From a marine gamma proteobacterium HTCC2148 (lineage in GTDB: Bacteria; Pseudomonadota; Gammaproteobacteria; Pseudomonadales; Halieaceae), in NCBI GenBank assembly GCA_000156295.1, contig DS999226.1, forward strand, positions 232,644-296,643: a stretch of DNA of 64,000 bases, written 5' to 3'. Of this stretch, positions 1 through 9,177 are shown piece by piece. Positions within the stretch are counted from its first letter, which is position 1, and each line of letters starts with the position of its first letter. The notes under the pieces were generated by a model. That model had not been told where the DNA came from, did no database searches, and worked only from the letters and a program-made list of their open reading frames with translations. The translations under genes and the position numbers were made by a program.

Positions 1-187
1 CAAGCAATGCCACTTTCATTGAGCGCCCGCAGTGGACGACAAAAGAAGAAAAATGCATGTTTAAAAGATGCCCTCACCAGCAATGGATTCGAGCGTTAAT
101 GTAACCGATGACCCACCGGGGCGCACACACTAAGGGCCTATTTTTAGTGAAGGCGCTCAGGCAGGAGGAGTGGAGAAATCAAAGCAA

Positions 188-289
188 CTAGAAATGCGTA
201 TGCACAGCGATGGCCACACAAATCGCACAGAACGCGATCGCAACAGTAACTTCATCAATCTTAACGTGAAAGCTTTCAAACCTGGCCAT
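188..289 (-). CDS. possible 33-aa single-pass membrane protein
   Basis: A short reading frame encodes 33 residues, with a polar N-terminus (MARFESFHVKIDE) followed by a hydrophobic stretch of about 16 residues (VTVAIAFCAICVAIAV) and a short HTHF tail. A GGAGAG ribosome-binding sequence (positions 295-300 on the minus strand) lies 5 bases before the ATG. It sits 84 bases downstream of the acyl-CoA synthetase on the same strand and could be co-transcribed with it. I recognise no family. The good ribosome site and membrane-like composition are the only support; it could be a chance frame. Confidence 0.35.
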   Translation of the reverse strand: MARFESFHVKIDEVTVAIAFCAICVAIAVHTHF

Positions 290-373
290 TCGCACTCTCC
301 ATTGCACTTCGCCGAGCGTTAGTAATAGCAAAATGTGACTAATGCCCTCAATTACAGTGAATTACACCAAGTT

Positions 374-2239
374 TCAGCGAGCCTGATTCGCGTAACCCAG
401 GGTCTGAAGAGCACTACTGATTTCATCGAGAATAATCGGATCATCAATAGTGGCCGGCATTTTCCAACGCTCACCATCGGCAATGTTGCGCATGGTACCT
501 CGCAGTATTTTGCCTGAGCGAGTCTTGGGCAAACGCTCCACCACCGCACATAGCTTAAACGCAGCCACTGGTCCGATTTTATCGCGCATAAGCTGAATAC
601 TTTCAGCCACTATGTCTTCCAAAGGCCGGTCAACGCCGGCATTCAGCACCAGCAGTCCCAGCGGCAACTGACCCTTCATCGGATCGGCCACACCAACCAC
701 GGCACATTCCGCCACGTCAGGATGATCCGCCAACACTTCTTCCATTGCCCCAGTAGAAAAACGATGTCCCGCCACATTGATAACGTCATCCGTGCGTGCC
801 ATCACAAAAATATAGCCATTTTCGTCGATATAACCGGCATCACCGGTTTCGTAATAGCCCGGGTAGCGGCTGAAATATGCGCTGATGTACCTGTCTTCAG
901 CATTCCATAAGGTGGTAAATGTACCGGGCGGCAGTGGCTGCTTAATCACCAGCGCGCCAATATCACCCGCGGCGACCTGCTCTCCCTGCTCATTGAGCAC
1001 TTGCACGTCATACCCAGGGACCGCCCTCGCTGGGGATCCGGGCACGATAGGCAGCAACTCAATGCCCAGACAGTTTGAACATATAGGCCAGCCGGTCTCC
1101 GTCTGCCACCAGTGGTCAATTACCGGTACGCCCAGTTTATCCTCGGCCCACGCCAGGGTATTTGGGTCACAACGCTCCCCGGCAAGGAACAATGACTCCA
1201 GACAGGACGTATCGTATTGCTGCAGCAACTTTCCCTGAGGATCCTCTTTCTTGATCGCCCTGAACGCGGTGGGCGCAGTGAACATCACGTTTACCTTATG
1301 TTCAGCGATAACTCGCCAAAAAGCACCGGGGTCGGGCGTTCCCACCGGTTTGCCCTCATAGATAACCGTGGTACAGCCAGCGAACAATGGGCCATAAACA
1401 ATATAGGAGTGGCCAACCACCCAGCCCACATCAGAAGCCGCCCAGTAGACGTCACCCGGCGCCACGTTATAGATATTTTTCATGCTCCACTTGAGCGCTA
1501 CAATACTGCCTCCGGTGTCACGCACGACCCCTTTAGGTTGTCCAGTGGTACCGGAGGTATAAAGAATGTAAAGCGGATCATTGGCCGCGACAGGAACACA
1601 GGGAACGGGTTGCGCACCAGCCATGGCCTCAGCCCAGTCCAGGTCCCTGCCAGAGATCATGCTGGCATCCTGCATGGGACGATGGAGGATAATGCAGGCA
1701 CAGGGCTTGTGCTTCGCCAGGTCAATAGCGGCATCAAGCAGCGGCTTATAAGGAACTACTCGAGCAGGCTCGACACCGCAAGTTGCCGACACAATCACTT
1801 TGGGTGAAGCATCATCAATGCGCACAGCCAGTTCGTTGCTGGCAAACCCGCCAAACACCACTGAGTGCACTGCGCCCAACCTGGCACAGGCGAGCATGGC
1901 GATAAGCGCTTCAGGCACCATGGGCATGTAAACGATGACACGATCACCCTTCTCAACCCCTTGCGCGGCCAATACACCAGCAAACCGCGAGACTTCGTCG
2001 AGTAATTCGTTATAACTGTACTGGCGTTTGGTCGCTGTAATGGGGCTATCGTAAATCAGCGCAGCCTGATCACCTCTTCCCTGCTCCACGTGCAGGTCCA
2101 GGGCGTTATAACAGGCGTTGGTTGAGCCATCCGAAAACCAGCGATAGAACGGCGGGTTCTCCTCATCCAGCACGGTGTCTGGGGCCTGGTACCAGTGAAT
2201 ATTTGCCGCGGCGTGTCGCCAGAATTCCCGATTGTTCAT
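374..2239 (-). CDS. prpE: propionyl-CoA/acetyl-CoA synthetase (PrpE-like)
   Basis: This 621-residue AMP-forming acyl-CoA synthetase activates a short-chain acid (propionate or acetate) with ATP and CoA through an acyl-adenylate. The N-terminal ACAS-type segment (FWRHAAANIHWYQAP) is followed by the AMP-binding loop YILYTSGTTGQPKG near residue 230, the WWQTETGWP substrate/adenylate motif near 385, and a C-terminal hinge and catalytic lysine region (RLPKTRSGKILRG) near 585. Length and motifs fit the propionyl-CoA synthetase branch better than acetyl-CoA synthetase (about 650 aa), but substrate cannot be fixed from sequence. The aldehyde dehydrogenase gene lies 31 bases upstream on the same strand, so the two may act in sequence (aldehyde to acid to CoA thioester) in one operon. 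No methylcitrate-cycle genes are nearby. Confidence 0.85.
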   Translation of the reverse strand: MNNREFWRHAAANIHWYQAPDTVLDEENPPFYRWFSDGSTNACYNALDLHVEQGRGDQAALIYDSPITATKRQYSYNELLDEVSRFAGVLAAQGVEKGDRVIVYMPMVPEALIAMLACARLGAVHSVVFGGFASNELAVRIDDASPKVIVSATCGVEPARVVPYKPLLDAAIDLAKHKPCACIILHRPMQDASMISGRDLDWAEAMAGAQPVPCVPVAANDPLYILYTSGTTGQPKGVVRDTGGSIVALKWSMKNIYNVAPGDVYWAASDVGWVVGHSYIVYGPLFAGCTTVIYEGKPVGTPDPGAFWRVIAEHKVNVMFTAPTAFRAIKKEDPQGKLLQQYDTSCLESLFLAGERCDPNTLAWAEDKLGVPVIDHWWQTETGWPICSNCLGIELLPIVPGSPARAVPGYDVQVLNEQGEQVAAGDIGALVIKQPLPPGTFTTLWNAEDRYISAYFSRYPGYYETGDAGYIDENGYIFVMARTDDVINVAGHRFSTGAMEEVLADHPDVAECAVVGVADPMKGQLPLGLLVLNAGVDRPLEDIVAESIQLMRDKIGPVAAFKLCAVVERLPKTRSGKILRGTMRNIADGERWKMPATIDDPIILDEISSALQTLGYANQAR

Positions 2240-2270
2240 TGAGCTATCCGATTAAAGCTGAGGCGAGAAA

Positions 2271-3713
2271 TCAGCTCTTCAATTTGACTAACAGGTTATA
2301 CATCCGAGTCGCAAAACTGCCATAGGGCGGACGCAGAAACTGCAGCGATGAGAAGCCCGCCTGATAGAACACCGGACGCAGTTTAGAAAACGTAATAAAC
2401 CCCTCTTTGCCGTGATAGTGCCCCATGCCGCTGGGGCCCACTCCTCCAAAGGGTATGTCGTGCTGGGCGACATGAAGCAAGGCATCATTCACTGTCACGC
2501 CGCCGGACATAATTCTTTCGATATAGAGATCAGCCAGCTTGCGATCATTGGTGAACGGATACAGAGCAAGGGGTCTGTCCTTGCTGTTCACGTAGTCGAT
2601 CACTTCCTGCGGTTCCTTATAACTTTGTACCATCAACAAGGGGCCAAACGTCTCCCGGTTGCGGATTGTCATCTCTTCGGTAGTGTCCAGGACCAGGTGC
2701 ATAGGGAACTTGCGGGACTCATAATTAATCGGCTGATCACCGCACAGATTGACGATAGTCGCGCCTTTTTCCTGCGCGTCGGCGAGGGTATCGGCGAGGC
2801 GTTTCATGGAGCGATCATCGATAACTGAGGTGTAATCAGTGTGCTCAATATTCGGACAATGCTTAGCCACGTAAGCCCTGGTGTGCTCTATAAATTCCTC
2901 TCGCTGGCTCTCGTGGACGAACACGTAATCAACGTTGGTGCATATTTGGCCGGCGTTGAACTGCTTCACGAACATGATGCGTTCAGTCGCCTTCTTCAAA
3001 TTGTAGTTGGGGTCTATTACTGCTGGGGCTTTACCGCCGAGTTCAAGTACGACAGGTGTCAGGTTTTGGGCGGCGGACGCCATAACGGACTTGCCGGTTT
3101 GGCCAGAGCCTGTGAACACAATCAGGTCGAAAGGTATTTTGGAAAATTCAACGCCTACGCCACCGGTTTCTTCGAAAAAGCGTAGCTTGTCCACCGGGAA
3201 GTATTTGGGCGAGAGTTCCATCAGCAGGCGGGTCAAGTTAATAGAATTTTCCGACATTTTAACCATCGCGCGATTACCCGCGGCAAAGGCTGAAGCCAAA
3301 GGCATAAAGCTCAAATTGATCGGGAAATTCCACGGTACTATCATGCCCACCACGCCCAGCGGCTGGGGGATCACTCGGTTTTTAGCACCGGGAAACATCA
3401 TGATATCGACATGGCGTTTCTGCACCTTCATCCAACCCTTGAGGTGCTTGATAGCGTCGTTAATGCCATCTGTGACCGCAATGATTTCCGCAAACTGGGT
3501 CTCATGCCGGGAGCGGTTGCCATAGTCTGCGCTGATAGCATCGATGATTGCATCCATGTTTTCCGACAGCATTCTTTTGAGGTTCTGCAAATCCTGCTTA
3601 CGCTGCTGGTAATCGGGATTAGGAGCCGCCAGGTATTCGGTGCGTTGCAGCTGAAATTGGCTGTTTAGCATCGCAGCGTTATCAAGGGTCGGGGTTTCCT
3701 GTGCAACAGTCAT
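2271..3713 (-). CDS. class 3-like aldehyde dehydrogenase (coniferyl aldehyde dehydrogenase type)
   Basis: A 480-residue NAD(P)-dependent aldehyde dehydrogenase oxidising an aldehyde to its acid. Visible elements are the PWNFP cofactor segment (about 130), the FTGSGQTGKSV dinucleotide loop (about 205), the general-base glutamate in VLELGGKAP (about 227) and the catalytic cysteine in FNAGQICTNVDYV (about 260). The short length and the C-terminal hydrophobic/basic tail (SSLQFLRPPYG to MYNLLVKLKS) are typical of the class 3/coniferyl aldehyde dehydrogenase group acting on aromatic or long-chain fatty aldehydes. It heads a two-gene operon with the acyl-CoA synthetase. Its upstream region is shared with the stress-type promoter at 3800, so it may help detoxify lipid-peroxidation aldehydes; that link is inference. 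Confidence 0.85.
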   Translation of the reverse strand: MTVAQETPTLDNAAMLNSQFQLQRTEYLAAPNPDYQQRKQDLQNLKRMLSENMDAIIDAISADYGNRSRHETQFAEIIAVTDGINDAIKHLKGWMKVQKRHVDIMMFPGAKNRVIPQPLGVVGMIVPWNFPINLSFMPLASAFAAGNRAMVKMSENSINLTRLLMELSPKYFPVDKLRFFEETGGVGVEFSKIPFDLIVFTGSGQTGKSVMASAAQNLTPVVLELGGKAPAVIDPNYNLKKATERIMFVKQFNAGQICTNVDYVFVHESQREEFIEHTRAYVAKHCPNIEHTDYTSVIDDRSMKRLADTLADAQEKGATIVNLCGDQPINYESRKFPMHLVLDTTEEMTIRNRETFGPLLMVQSYKEPQEVIDYVNSKDRPLALYPFTNDRKLADLYIERIMSGGVTVNDALLHVAQHDIPFGGVGPSGMGHYHGKEGFITFSKLRPVFYQAGFSSLQFLRPPYGSFATRMYNLLVKLKS

Positions 3714-3799
3714 GGCGATCTCACTTAGGTTGTTGTCGAAAATTCAGTGCCGACTAGTTTACTCTCCTTCATCGCTATTACCTGCACTTTATCATCCGA

Positions 3800-3829
3800 T
3801 GATCAGTCATATATGGCCAAACTTAAGGT
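3800..3829 (+). promoter_or_regulatory. putative ECF sigma (RpoE/ChrR-type) promoter of the SRPBCC-SDR/photolyase operon
   Basis: TGATCA (3800-3805), an 18-base spacer and TAAGGT (3824-3829) match the architecture of the two promoters flanking the sigma factor (TGATCC-N18-TAATTA). Transcription would begin near 3836, about 60 bases before the gene at 3895. The -35 hexamer is a palindrome. On the opposite strand the same hexamer is followed after 19 bases by TAATAG (3775-3780), a weaker candidate promoter for the aldehyde dehydrogenase. The call rests on pattern sharing, not on measured starts. Confidence 0.6.
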
Positions 3830-3894
3830 GAGCCATAGCGAACGATGATGCGTATCTAAAGACACTTGAATTCAACTGTTAAAAGAGATCGCCA

Positions 3895-5337
3895 ATGACC
3901 ATCCTGCGGGAAGTAATAACCGTCAAACGCCCTGTCGACGAGGCTTTTGCCTATGTGGCGGACTTCACTACGACTACCGAGTGGGATGCAACAGCGTTGA
4001 AGGCGGTTAAGGTAACCCCTGGCACCATCGCAGTGGGTACCCGTTTCCTGGTGACCTGCGCCATGCCGGTGGGCTCAATAGACATTGAATACACGGTTGC
4101 AGCGTTGGAAATTCCAAACCGCATCGTGTTAAGCGGGAAAAGCAAACTGTTCGATATTGAGGACACTATTACCTTCGCCACGGTCTCTGGGGGAACCAAG
4201 ATTAACTACCAGGCGGAATTTAAATTTGGCCCGCTTGTCGGCTCTCTCTCCGGCATGATGCAGTCGGGACTGGACAAGATGGGCCGAGAGTCACTGGCAG
4301 GGCTTAAAAAAGCCCTGAACAACCGTTTTCCGGCTCCCAAGTACGACGGCGCCGCGAATGTCGCAGATCGACTTATTATTCCGAAGCTGGCGCGATTTAC
4401 CCGCCATGGCTACACCCGAGGTCGCAAGCACTGGAACCCAATTTCGGCTGACCTGCGTGGCAAGCACATGCTTATCACTGGTGCATCGACCGGACTTGGC
4501 CACGCATCTGCCTTGGAACTGGCAAGGCGCGGAGCCGAGCTAACCCTGGTAATGCGTAACCCGACCAAAGCTAAAGCAGTGAAGGCAGAGATTTTGCGCG
4601 AGACTGGTAATGAAAACGTCGCTATTGAAATCGCTGACCTCAGCTTATTAGCACACGTTGATGCCCTCGCGGAACGCTTGTTATCCGCAGGAAGACCGAT
4701 AGACGTGCTAGTAAACAATGCGGGCGCACTCTATAACGAGCGTCGGGAGACCAGCGAGGGACTGGAGGCCAGCTTTGCGCTGCTTCTGGCTAGCCCGTAT
4801 CGCCTGACATTGGCGCTCAAACCACTACTGCAAGCGGCGGGCAGGGCGAGAGTGATTAACGTTGTTTCCGGCGGCATGTACAGCCAGAAGCTATCAGTGA
4901 AAAATCTGGTGTCGGATACCTCTGACGGCTATTCCGGCTCTGTTGCTTATGCTAAAGCGAAGCGTGCACTCATGGTGGTGACCCGCCACTGGGCGAGCGC
5001 ATGGCGAGGCGATGGTATTGCGGTTAATGCGATGCACCCTGGCTGGGCAGATACCCCGGGGGTACAGACATCACTCCCGTTGTTCCATGCCATTACCCGA
5101 TTTGCGCTGCGCAGCCCCGCTGAGGGCGCAGATACTATCGTCTGGATGGCAGCTGCCACTGAGGCCAGTAAATTAAGCGGTCAGCTGTTGCTGGATAGAG
5201 AGCCACAGACGCTGTATTTGCTGAGGGGAACGCAGGAGGCGCCCGCAGAGCGCAAAAAGCTGCTGCAGTTCATGGAAGATTTTGCACCCGTGGACGCGCC
5301 TAATGATGCAGCACAAAAGCAGGCACACGCAGGGTGA
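3895..5337 (+). CDS. SRPBCC-domain / short-chain dehydrogenase fusion protein
   Basis: A 480-residue two-domain protein. Residues 1 to about 145 look like a SRPBCC/polyketide-cyclase-type hydrophobic pocket domain (start TILREVITVKRPVDEAFAYVADF; ending with an amphipathic helix near GLDKMGRESLAGLKKAL). Residues about 188-440 form a classical short-chain dehydrogenase with nucleotide loop TGASTGLG (about 195), VNNAG (about 280), a catalytic serine region VVSGG, and the YAKAK catalytic pair near 351. The likely role is NAD(P)H-dependent reduction or oxidation of a lipid-like substrate held by the SRPBCC pocket; the substrate is unknown. Its stop overlaps the photolyase GTG start, so the two are translationally coupled. 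The stress-type promoter upstream places it in the sigma/ChrR regulon. SDRs occur in the Rhodobacter RpoE regulon, but this fusion is notable. Confidence 0.8.
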   Translation: MTILREVITVKRPVDEAFAYVADFTTTTEWDATALKAVKVTPGTIAVGTRFLVTCAMPVGSIDIEYTVAALEIPNRIVLSGKSKLFDIEDTITFATVSGGTKINYQAEFKFGPLVGSLSGMMQSGLDKMGRESLAGLKKALNNRFPAPKYDGAANVADRLIIPKLARFTRHGYTRGRKHWNPISADLRGKHMLITGASTGLGHASALELARRGAELTLVMRNPTKAKAVKAEILRETGNENVAIEIADLSLLAHVDALAERLLSAGRPIDVLVNNAGALYNERRETSEGLEASFALLLASPYRLTLALKPLLQAAGRARVINVVSGGMYSQKLSVKNLVSDTSDGYSGSVAYAKAKRALMVVTRHWASAWRGDGIAVNAMHPGWADTPGVQTSLPLFHAITRFALRSPAEGADTIVWMAAATEASKLSGQLLLDREPQTLYLLRGTQEAPAERKKLLQFMEDFAPVDAPNDAAQKQAHAG

Positions 5338-6785
5338 GCCTAACTGACCCGGTTATTTATTGGTTCCGCCGGGACCTGCGCCTTACCGACCTGCCTGGAT
5401 TACACGCAGCACTCGCTTCCGGCAAACCCGTTATCCCCTGCTTTATTCTCGATGATGAGAGCACGGAGGAATGGGCGATGGGCGGGGCCAGTCGCTGGTG
5501 GCTGCACCACAGTCTGCAAGCACTCACCAAAAGCGTCGCTGAGCAAGGCGGCAACTTGCTTGTCCGTCGCGGGGATACTCAGGCCCAGTTAAACGCTTTA
5601 GTCAACGAAACGGGCGCCGCTGCCGTCTATTGCAGCGAGTTATATGAGCCCGACGCTCGCGAGTTAGAAAAAACGTTAGGCGAGGAATTGGCAAAGAGCG
5701 GTGCCGCTCTCCACTGCCTCCCGGGGACGCTGTTTTTCAGGCCTCATGAGGTGCGTAACGGTTCCGGTCTGCCATTCAAGGTGTTCACACCTTTCTGGCG
5801 ACACTGCATGCAACGACTCCCCTCAATGCCGCTGCCGCAGAAGACGACATTTACGACCAATAGCTTCTTACAACACTCTTTGACCGGACTGAGCTGTGAG
5901 CAGTGGCAACTGTTACCCGATTCTCCCAACTGGGCCGCAGACTGGCACAGCTACTGGACTCCCGGGGAAGCGGGTGCAACAGAGACATTAAAGCAGTTCG
6001 TCACCAACACTCTGGCCGATTATGCTCAGGGGAGAGACTTTCCCGCAAGAGATGCCTCGTCGCGACTTTCAGCGCACTTTCACTGGGGTGAAATTTCTCC
6101 TCGGCAAGCGTGGGCGGCCGTCAACAAGGCGCCAGGCAGCAATGAAAAAGATCAGCATAAGTTTTTATCTGAGCTTGGGTGGCGTGACTTCAATCATCAC
6201 TTGCTGTTTCATTTCCCCCATATTGCCGACCGCCCTTTCAAGCCCAGCTTCTCGCAGATGCCGTGGCAAGGGTCTGATGAGACTTTTAAGGCATGGTGCG
6301 AGGGTCGCACCGGTTACCCCATTGTCGATGCAGGTATGCGGGAACTCTGGCAAACCGGTTTTATGCACAACCGGGTAAGGATGATTTGTGCTTCCTTCTT
6401 GACCAAGCACTTACTGCTACCATGGCAGTGGGGTGCTCGCTGGTTTTGGGACACTCTGGTTGACGCCGATCTGGCCAACAACAGTGGCGGCTGGCAATGG
6501 GTCGCCGGTTGTGGAGCGGATGCCTCCCCCTGGTTCCGCATTTTCAATCCTATGCTTCAGGGCAAAAAGTTTGATGGCGACGGAGAATACGTGCGTCGCT
6601 GGCTGCCCGAATTAGCCGGACTCAGTGATCGCGATTTACAGATTCCCTGGGAGGCACCTCCCCTGGTGCTGGCAGACGCAGGTGTCACATTGGGAAGCGA
6701 CTACCCGTTTCCGATTGTCGACCATAAGGAGGCCCGCGTTGCTGCGCTAGATGCTTATGACGCAGTGTCCAAAGCGTCTTCTTGA
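5334..6785 (+). CDS. phr: deoxyribodipyrimidine photolyase (class I CPD photolyase)
   Basis: A 483-residue cryptochrome/photolyase family protein that uses blue light, FAD and an antenna chromophore to split cyclobutane pyrimidine dimers. The N-terminal antenna domain begins YWFRRDLRLTDLPGL. The C-terminal FAD domain contains DFPARDASSRLSAHFHWGEISPR, the GRTGYPIVDAGMRELWQTGFMHNRVRM signature region, and WQWVAGCGADASPWFRIFNP. It starts with GTG at 5334, overlapping the upstream TGA by 3 bases, so it is probably coupled to the SRPBCC-SDR gene and shares its promoter. Its 3' end overlaps the convergent exported-protein gene by 31 bases. Photolyase is a core member of RpoE/ChrR singlet-oxygen regulons, which fits the context. 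Confidence 0.93.
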   Translation: MSLTDPVIYWFRRDLRLTDLPGLHAALASGKPVIPCFILDDESTEEWAMGGASRWWLHHSLQALTKSVAEQGGNLLVRRGDTQAQLNALVNETGAAAVYCSELYEPDARELEKTLGEELAKSGAALHCLPGTLFFRPHEVRNGSGLPFKVFTPFWRHCMQRLPSMPLPQKTTFTTNSFLQHSLTGLSCEQWQLLPDSPNWAADWHSYWTPGEAGATETLKQFVTNTLADYAQGRDFPARDASSRLSAHFHWGEISPRQAWAAVNKAPGSNEKDQHKFLSELGWRDFNHHLLFHFPHIADRPFKPSFSQMPWQGSDETFKAWCEGRTGYPIVDAGMRELWQTGFMHNRVRMICASFLTKHLLLPWQWGARWFWDTLVDADLANNSGGWQWVAGCGADASPWFRIFNPMLQGKKFDGDGEYVRRWLPELAGLSDRDLQIPWEAPPLVLADAGVTLGSDYPFPIVDHKEARVAALDAYDAVSKASS

Positions 6786-7402
6786 TAACGGTACTGTATT
6801 GTCACTTGTTGCGACTTGCCGTCATCGTCGCGAAGGTTACTAACGCCCCTAAACTGCAATAAGCGCCTACTGTCTTGGTCATACTGCAGTCGAATAGGAT
6901 CAATAAGGGCAGCAAATAACCAATTGTCCAGCGTGACCGAAAGGCAGAGCCTACTCTCGGGGCACGCCATCGCTGATTCCATTTGCGCGCGCATATTCAG
7001 TGGTTTGTCGCGGCCGACAACCAGGAACGGAAATTGCACCGCGGCGCCGCTAGACAGTTCGTCCCAACGCATACGGACATAGTGATCAAAACCGGCGTCT
7101 ACCACCACGTCTTCACCAAACTCACTGTCGATGACCACTGTCTCACCGGCTCGCAAGTCTTCTATCTGCAGACCTGGAGCCTGCATAGACCCGCGATAGT
7201 CAATTCGCTTACGGGCGAACACATCGCCCTCGGGATATCGGTATTCCACCAGGCATTCTTCGCCGTTCGTGGCGCACTTGTGCACTTCCAGGTAGCGCAA
7301 AGCGCCTCCGTCTTCAGCATAGGCTTCGCCTATGACTGATTGTGCGTGCGCCGAAGACACTCCCAGAATAAAGACCACCATCAAGGAACTAGTAGCTCGC
7401 AT
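6755..7402 (-). CDS. exported protein of unknown function in the photo-oxidative stress cluster
   Basis: A 215-residue protein with a clear signal peptide (MRATSSLMVVFILGVSSAHAQ, cleavage after AHA). The mature part is rich in beta-type segments and carries a few cysteines (KCATNGEEC, ACPESRLC) that could form disulphides in the periplasm. I recognise no family. It is the last gene of the five-gene minus-strand operon that starts with the FAD amine oxidase, and overlaps the upstream DUF2878 gene by 14 bases. The last 31 bases overlap the convergent photolyase gene. Position suggests an envelope role in lipid or singlet-oxygen damage response; this is guilt by association only. Confidence 0.7.
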   Translation of the reverse strand: MRATSSLMVVFILGVSSAHAQSVIGEAYAEDGGALRYLEVHKCATNGEECLVEYRYPEGDVFARKRIDYRGSMQAPGLQIEDLRAGETVVIDSEFGEDVVVDAGFDHYVRMRWDELSSGAAVQFPFLVVGRDKPLNMRAQMESAMACPESRLCLSVTLDNWLFAALIDPIRLQYDQDSRRLLQFRGVSNLRDDDGKSQQVTIQYRYQEDALDTAS

Positions 7403-7913
7403 GGCCGACCCCTATCTTGCGCAAATCGGTAAACTTTCGCGCAACCAACAGCAGTGTTGGAAACATCAAAGCCCAAAATAGTGCCAGGACCACCCCGCTC
7501 TGCTGCAATGTTCCGAACTCGATGCTTGATAAAGACACTCCGAGTCGGTAGCTGCCATAGCCGCCAAATGCACCTAACACAGCGGCTAGCCAGGGGCGAT
7601 CTCCCAGTGTTGAAAACGCATGCATGAAGGTTGTTGCCAGAACAGGCCAAAGTGCAGAAAGCCAAAGCGGCGCGACCGGCGCCGCGCCAGGCGATTGCAG
7701 AACGCCGCTGACAAACAGTAGCTGATCAACCACGAGGCCTATTGCGGTAATGGTAAATACGAAATACCACTCCTCTCTGCCCCTGCCTAGCAGGGCCATA
7801 TGAAGACCCACATGAACTGAGGCCACCAGCCAAGCGAGAGCGGCGTCCTGACTGAGTACAATCAGTAACCAGCTCACATTAAACAGCACACCATTGAATA
7901 ATTTCGCTTTCAC
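7389..7913 (-). CDS. DUF2878 family integral membrane protein
   Basis: A 174-residue hydrophobic protein with about five to six membrane segments (NGVLFNVSWLLIVLSQ, AWLVASVHVGLHMALLG, FVFTITAIGLVVDQLLFV, LWLSALWPVLATTFMHAF, AAVLGAFGGYGSYRLG, ALFWALMFPTLLLVA). The pattern matches DUF2878, a small inner-membrane family that commonly travels with Cfa and DUF1365 genes. Its start is 1 base downstream of the cfa stop, and its end overlaps the exported-protein gene. Biochemical function is unknown. Confidence 0.8.
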   Translation of the reverse strand: MKAKLFNGVLFNVSWLLIVLSQDAALAWLVASVHVGLHMALLGRGREEWYFVFTITAIGLVVDQLLFVSGVLQSPGAAPVAPLWLSALWPVLATTFMHAFSTLGDRPWLAAVLGAFGGYGSYRLGVSLSSIEFGTLQQSGVVLALFWALMFPTLLLVARKFTDLRKIGVGHASY

Positions 7914-7914
7914 A

Positions 7915-9177
7915 CTAATGCTCCGGGAAGCGATATCCGGGTTTGGCGAAAGTCATTTGCACAGTGCCAATAATGCGTTCCCGGAACCCTCCTTCGCAGT
8001 AACAAAGGTAGAATTCCCACATGCGTTCAAAGATATCGTCAAAGCCCTGCGCCCTGACCTCCTCCCTGGCGGCCATGAAACGCCTGCGCCATTCTTCCAG
8101 TGTTCGCGCATAATCGAGGGTGATATCCTTGAGATGCACTATCTGCATATCGGTGTCCTTCGCAATATGCTTTGAGATGACTTCCACAGAAGGCAAACAA
8201 CCCCCGGGGAAGATGTAACGCTTAATAAAATCGACAGAATCGCGAGCAGCTGCGTAGCGCTGGTCTTGCACAGTAATCGCTTGCAACGCAAACTTCCCGC
8301 CGGGGGCCAACAGATCACTGCAGCGCCGGAAGTACTCGGCATAGTATTCGTGGCCCACTGCTTCAATCATTTCGATCGATACGATCTTGTCGTATTGGCC
8401 CTCCAGTTTCCGGTAGTCTTCACACAGCAAGGTAATCTGGTCCTCTAGCCCCAACTCCCGCACCTGATCGCTGGCGTGCTTGTATTGTTCCTGGGAAATC
8501 GTAGTTGTGGTGACCCTGCAGCCATACTTCTGCGCAGCGAAAATTGCCATACCGCCCCAACCTGTGCCGATTTCTAGCAAATGGTCCTCCGCTTTCAGCT
8601 CTAACTGTTGGCACAGCAAGTCGAGTTTGTGAAGAGAAGCCTGCTCCAGACTGGCGTCCGCTGAGGGATATACCGCTGCCGAATACATCATAGTTGGATC
8701 CAGGAACAGGTTGAAAAATTCGTTCCCCAGATCGTAATGCGCGCTGATATTCCGGCGCGAGCCACTCAAGCTATTGATGTTGACGCGCTGGAAAATACGC
8801 AGCAGCCACTGGCGAACTCGAGAAGAGCCCGCATCCATGCTGTCCATAGTCGCCATGTTGGCTGAGAAGAGGCGAATGACATCAACCAAATCCGGTGAGG
8901 TCCAGTAGCCCTGCATATAAGCTTCTCCTGACCCTATCACGCCGCCGGTCAAGACAGCCTGGTAAATAGCGGCGTCGTGAACACTGACGACCGCGTGAAT
9001 TCCCTCCGAGCTATCGGGTTGGCCGAAGTGCTCTGTGTGCTCACCCTCATGGATCGTAAGAGACCCAAACTGCAGCCCTGAAAGGACTCGGACCAACATT
9101 GAACGAGCGAACCCCTGCCCGCGCCAGTGGCTGCGAATACCAGGAAGACTAACGGCGCTTACACTTGCATCACTCAT
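7915..9177 (-). CDS. cfa: cyclopropane-fatty-acyl-phospholipid synthase family methyltransferase
   Basis: A 420-residue S-adenosylmethionine-dependent enzyme that modifies unsaturated acyl chains of membrane phospholipids. The N-terminal lipid-binding part precedes a class I methyltransferase fold with SAM motif LEIGTGWGG at residues 201-209 and the family segment [15 protein letters not shown] near 146. Other family hallmarks are YSAAVYP and the [13 protein letters not shown] region near 275. It overlaps the DUF1365 gene upstream by 4 bases. Cfa paralogues in sigma/ChrR regulons have been tied to cyclopropane, methylated or furan fatty acids; which product is made here cannot be read from sequence. 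Confidence 0.9.
   Translation of the reverse strand: MSDASVSAVSLPGIRSHWRGQGFARSMLVRVLSGLQFGSLTIHEGEHTEHFGQPDSSEGIHAVVSVHDAAIYQAVLTGGVIGSGEAYMQGYWTSPDLVDVIRLFSANMATMDSMDAGSSRVRQWLLRIFQRVNINSLSGSRRNISAHYDLGNEFFNLFLDPTMMYSAAVYPSADASLEQASLHKLDLLCQQLELKAEDHLLEIGTGWGGMAIFAAQKYGCRVTTTTISQEQYKHASDQVRELGLEDQITLLCEDYRKLEGQYDKIVSIEMIEAVGHEYYAEYFRRCSDLLAPGGKFALQAITVQDQRYAAARDSVDFIKRYIFPGGCLPSVEVISKHIAKDTDMQIVHLKDITLDYARTLEEWRRRFMAAREEVRAQGFDDIFERMWEFYLCYCEGGFRERIIGTVQMTFAKPGYRFPEH

Noticed and set aside
1217..1807. 196-residue plus-strand frame within the acyl-CoA synthetase
   Set aside because: Lies fully antisense to a well conserved synthetase; no family resemblance.
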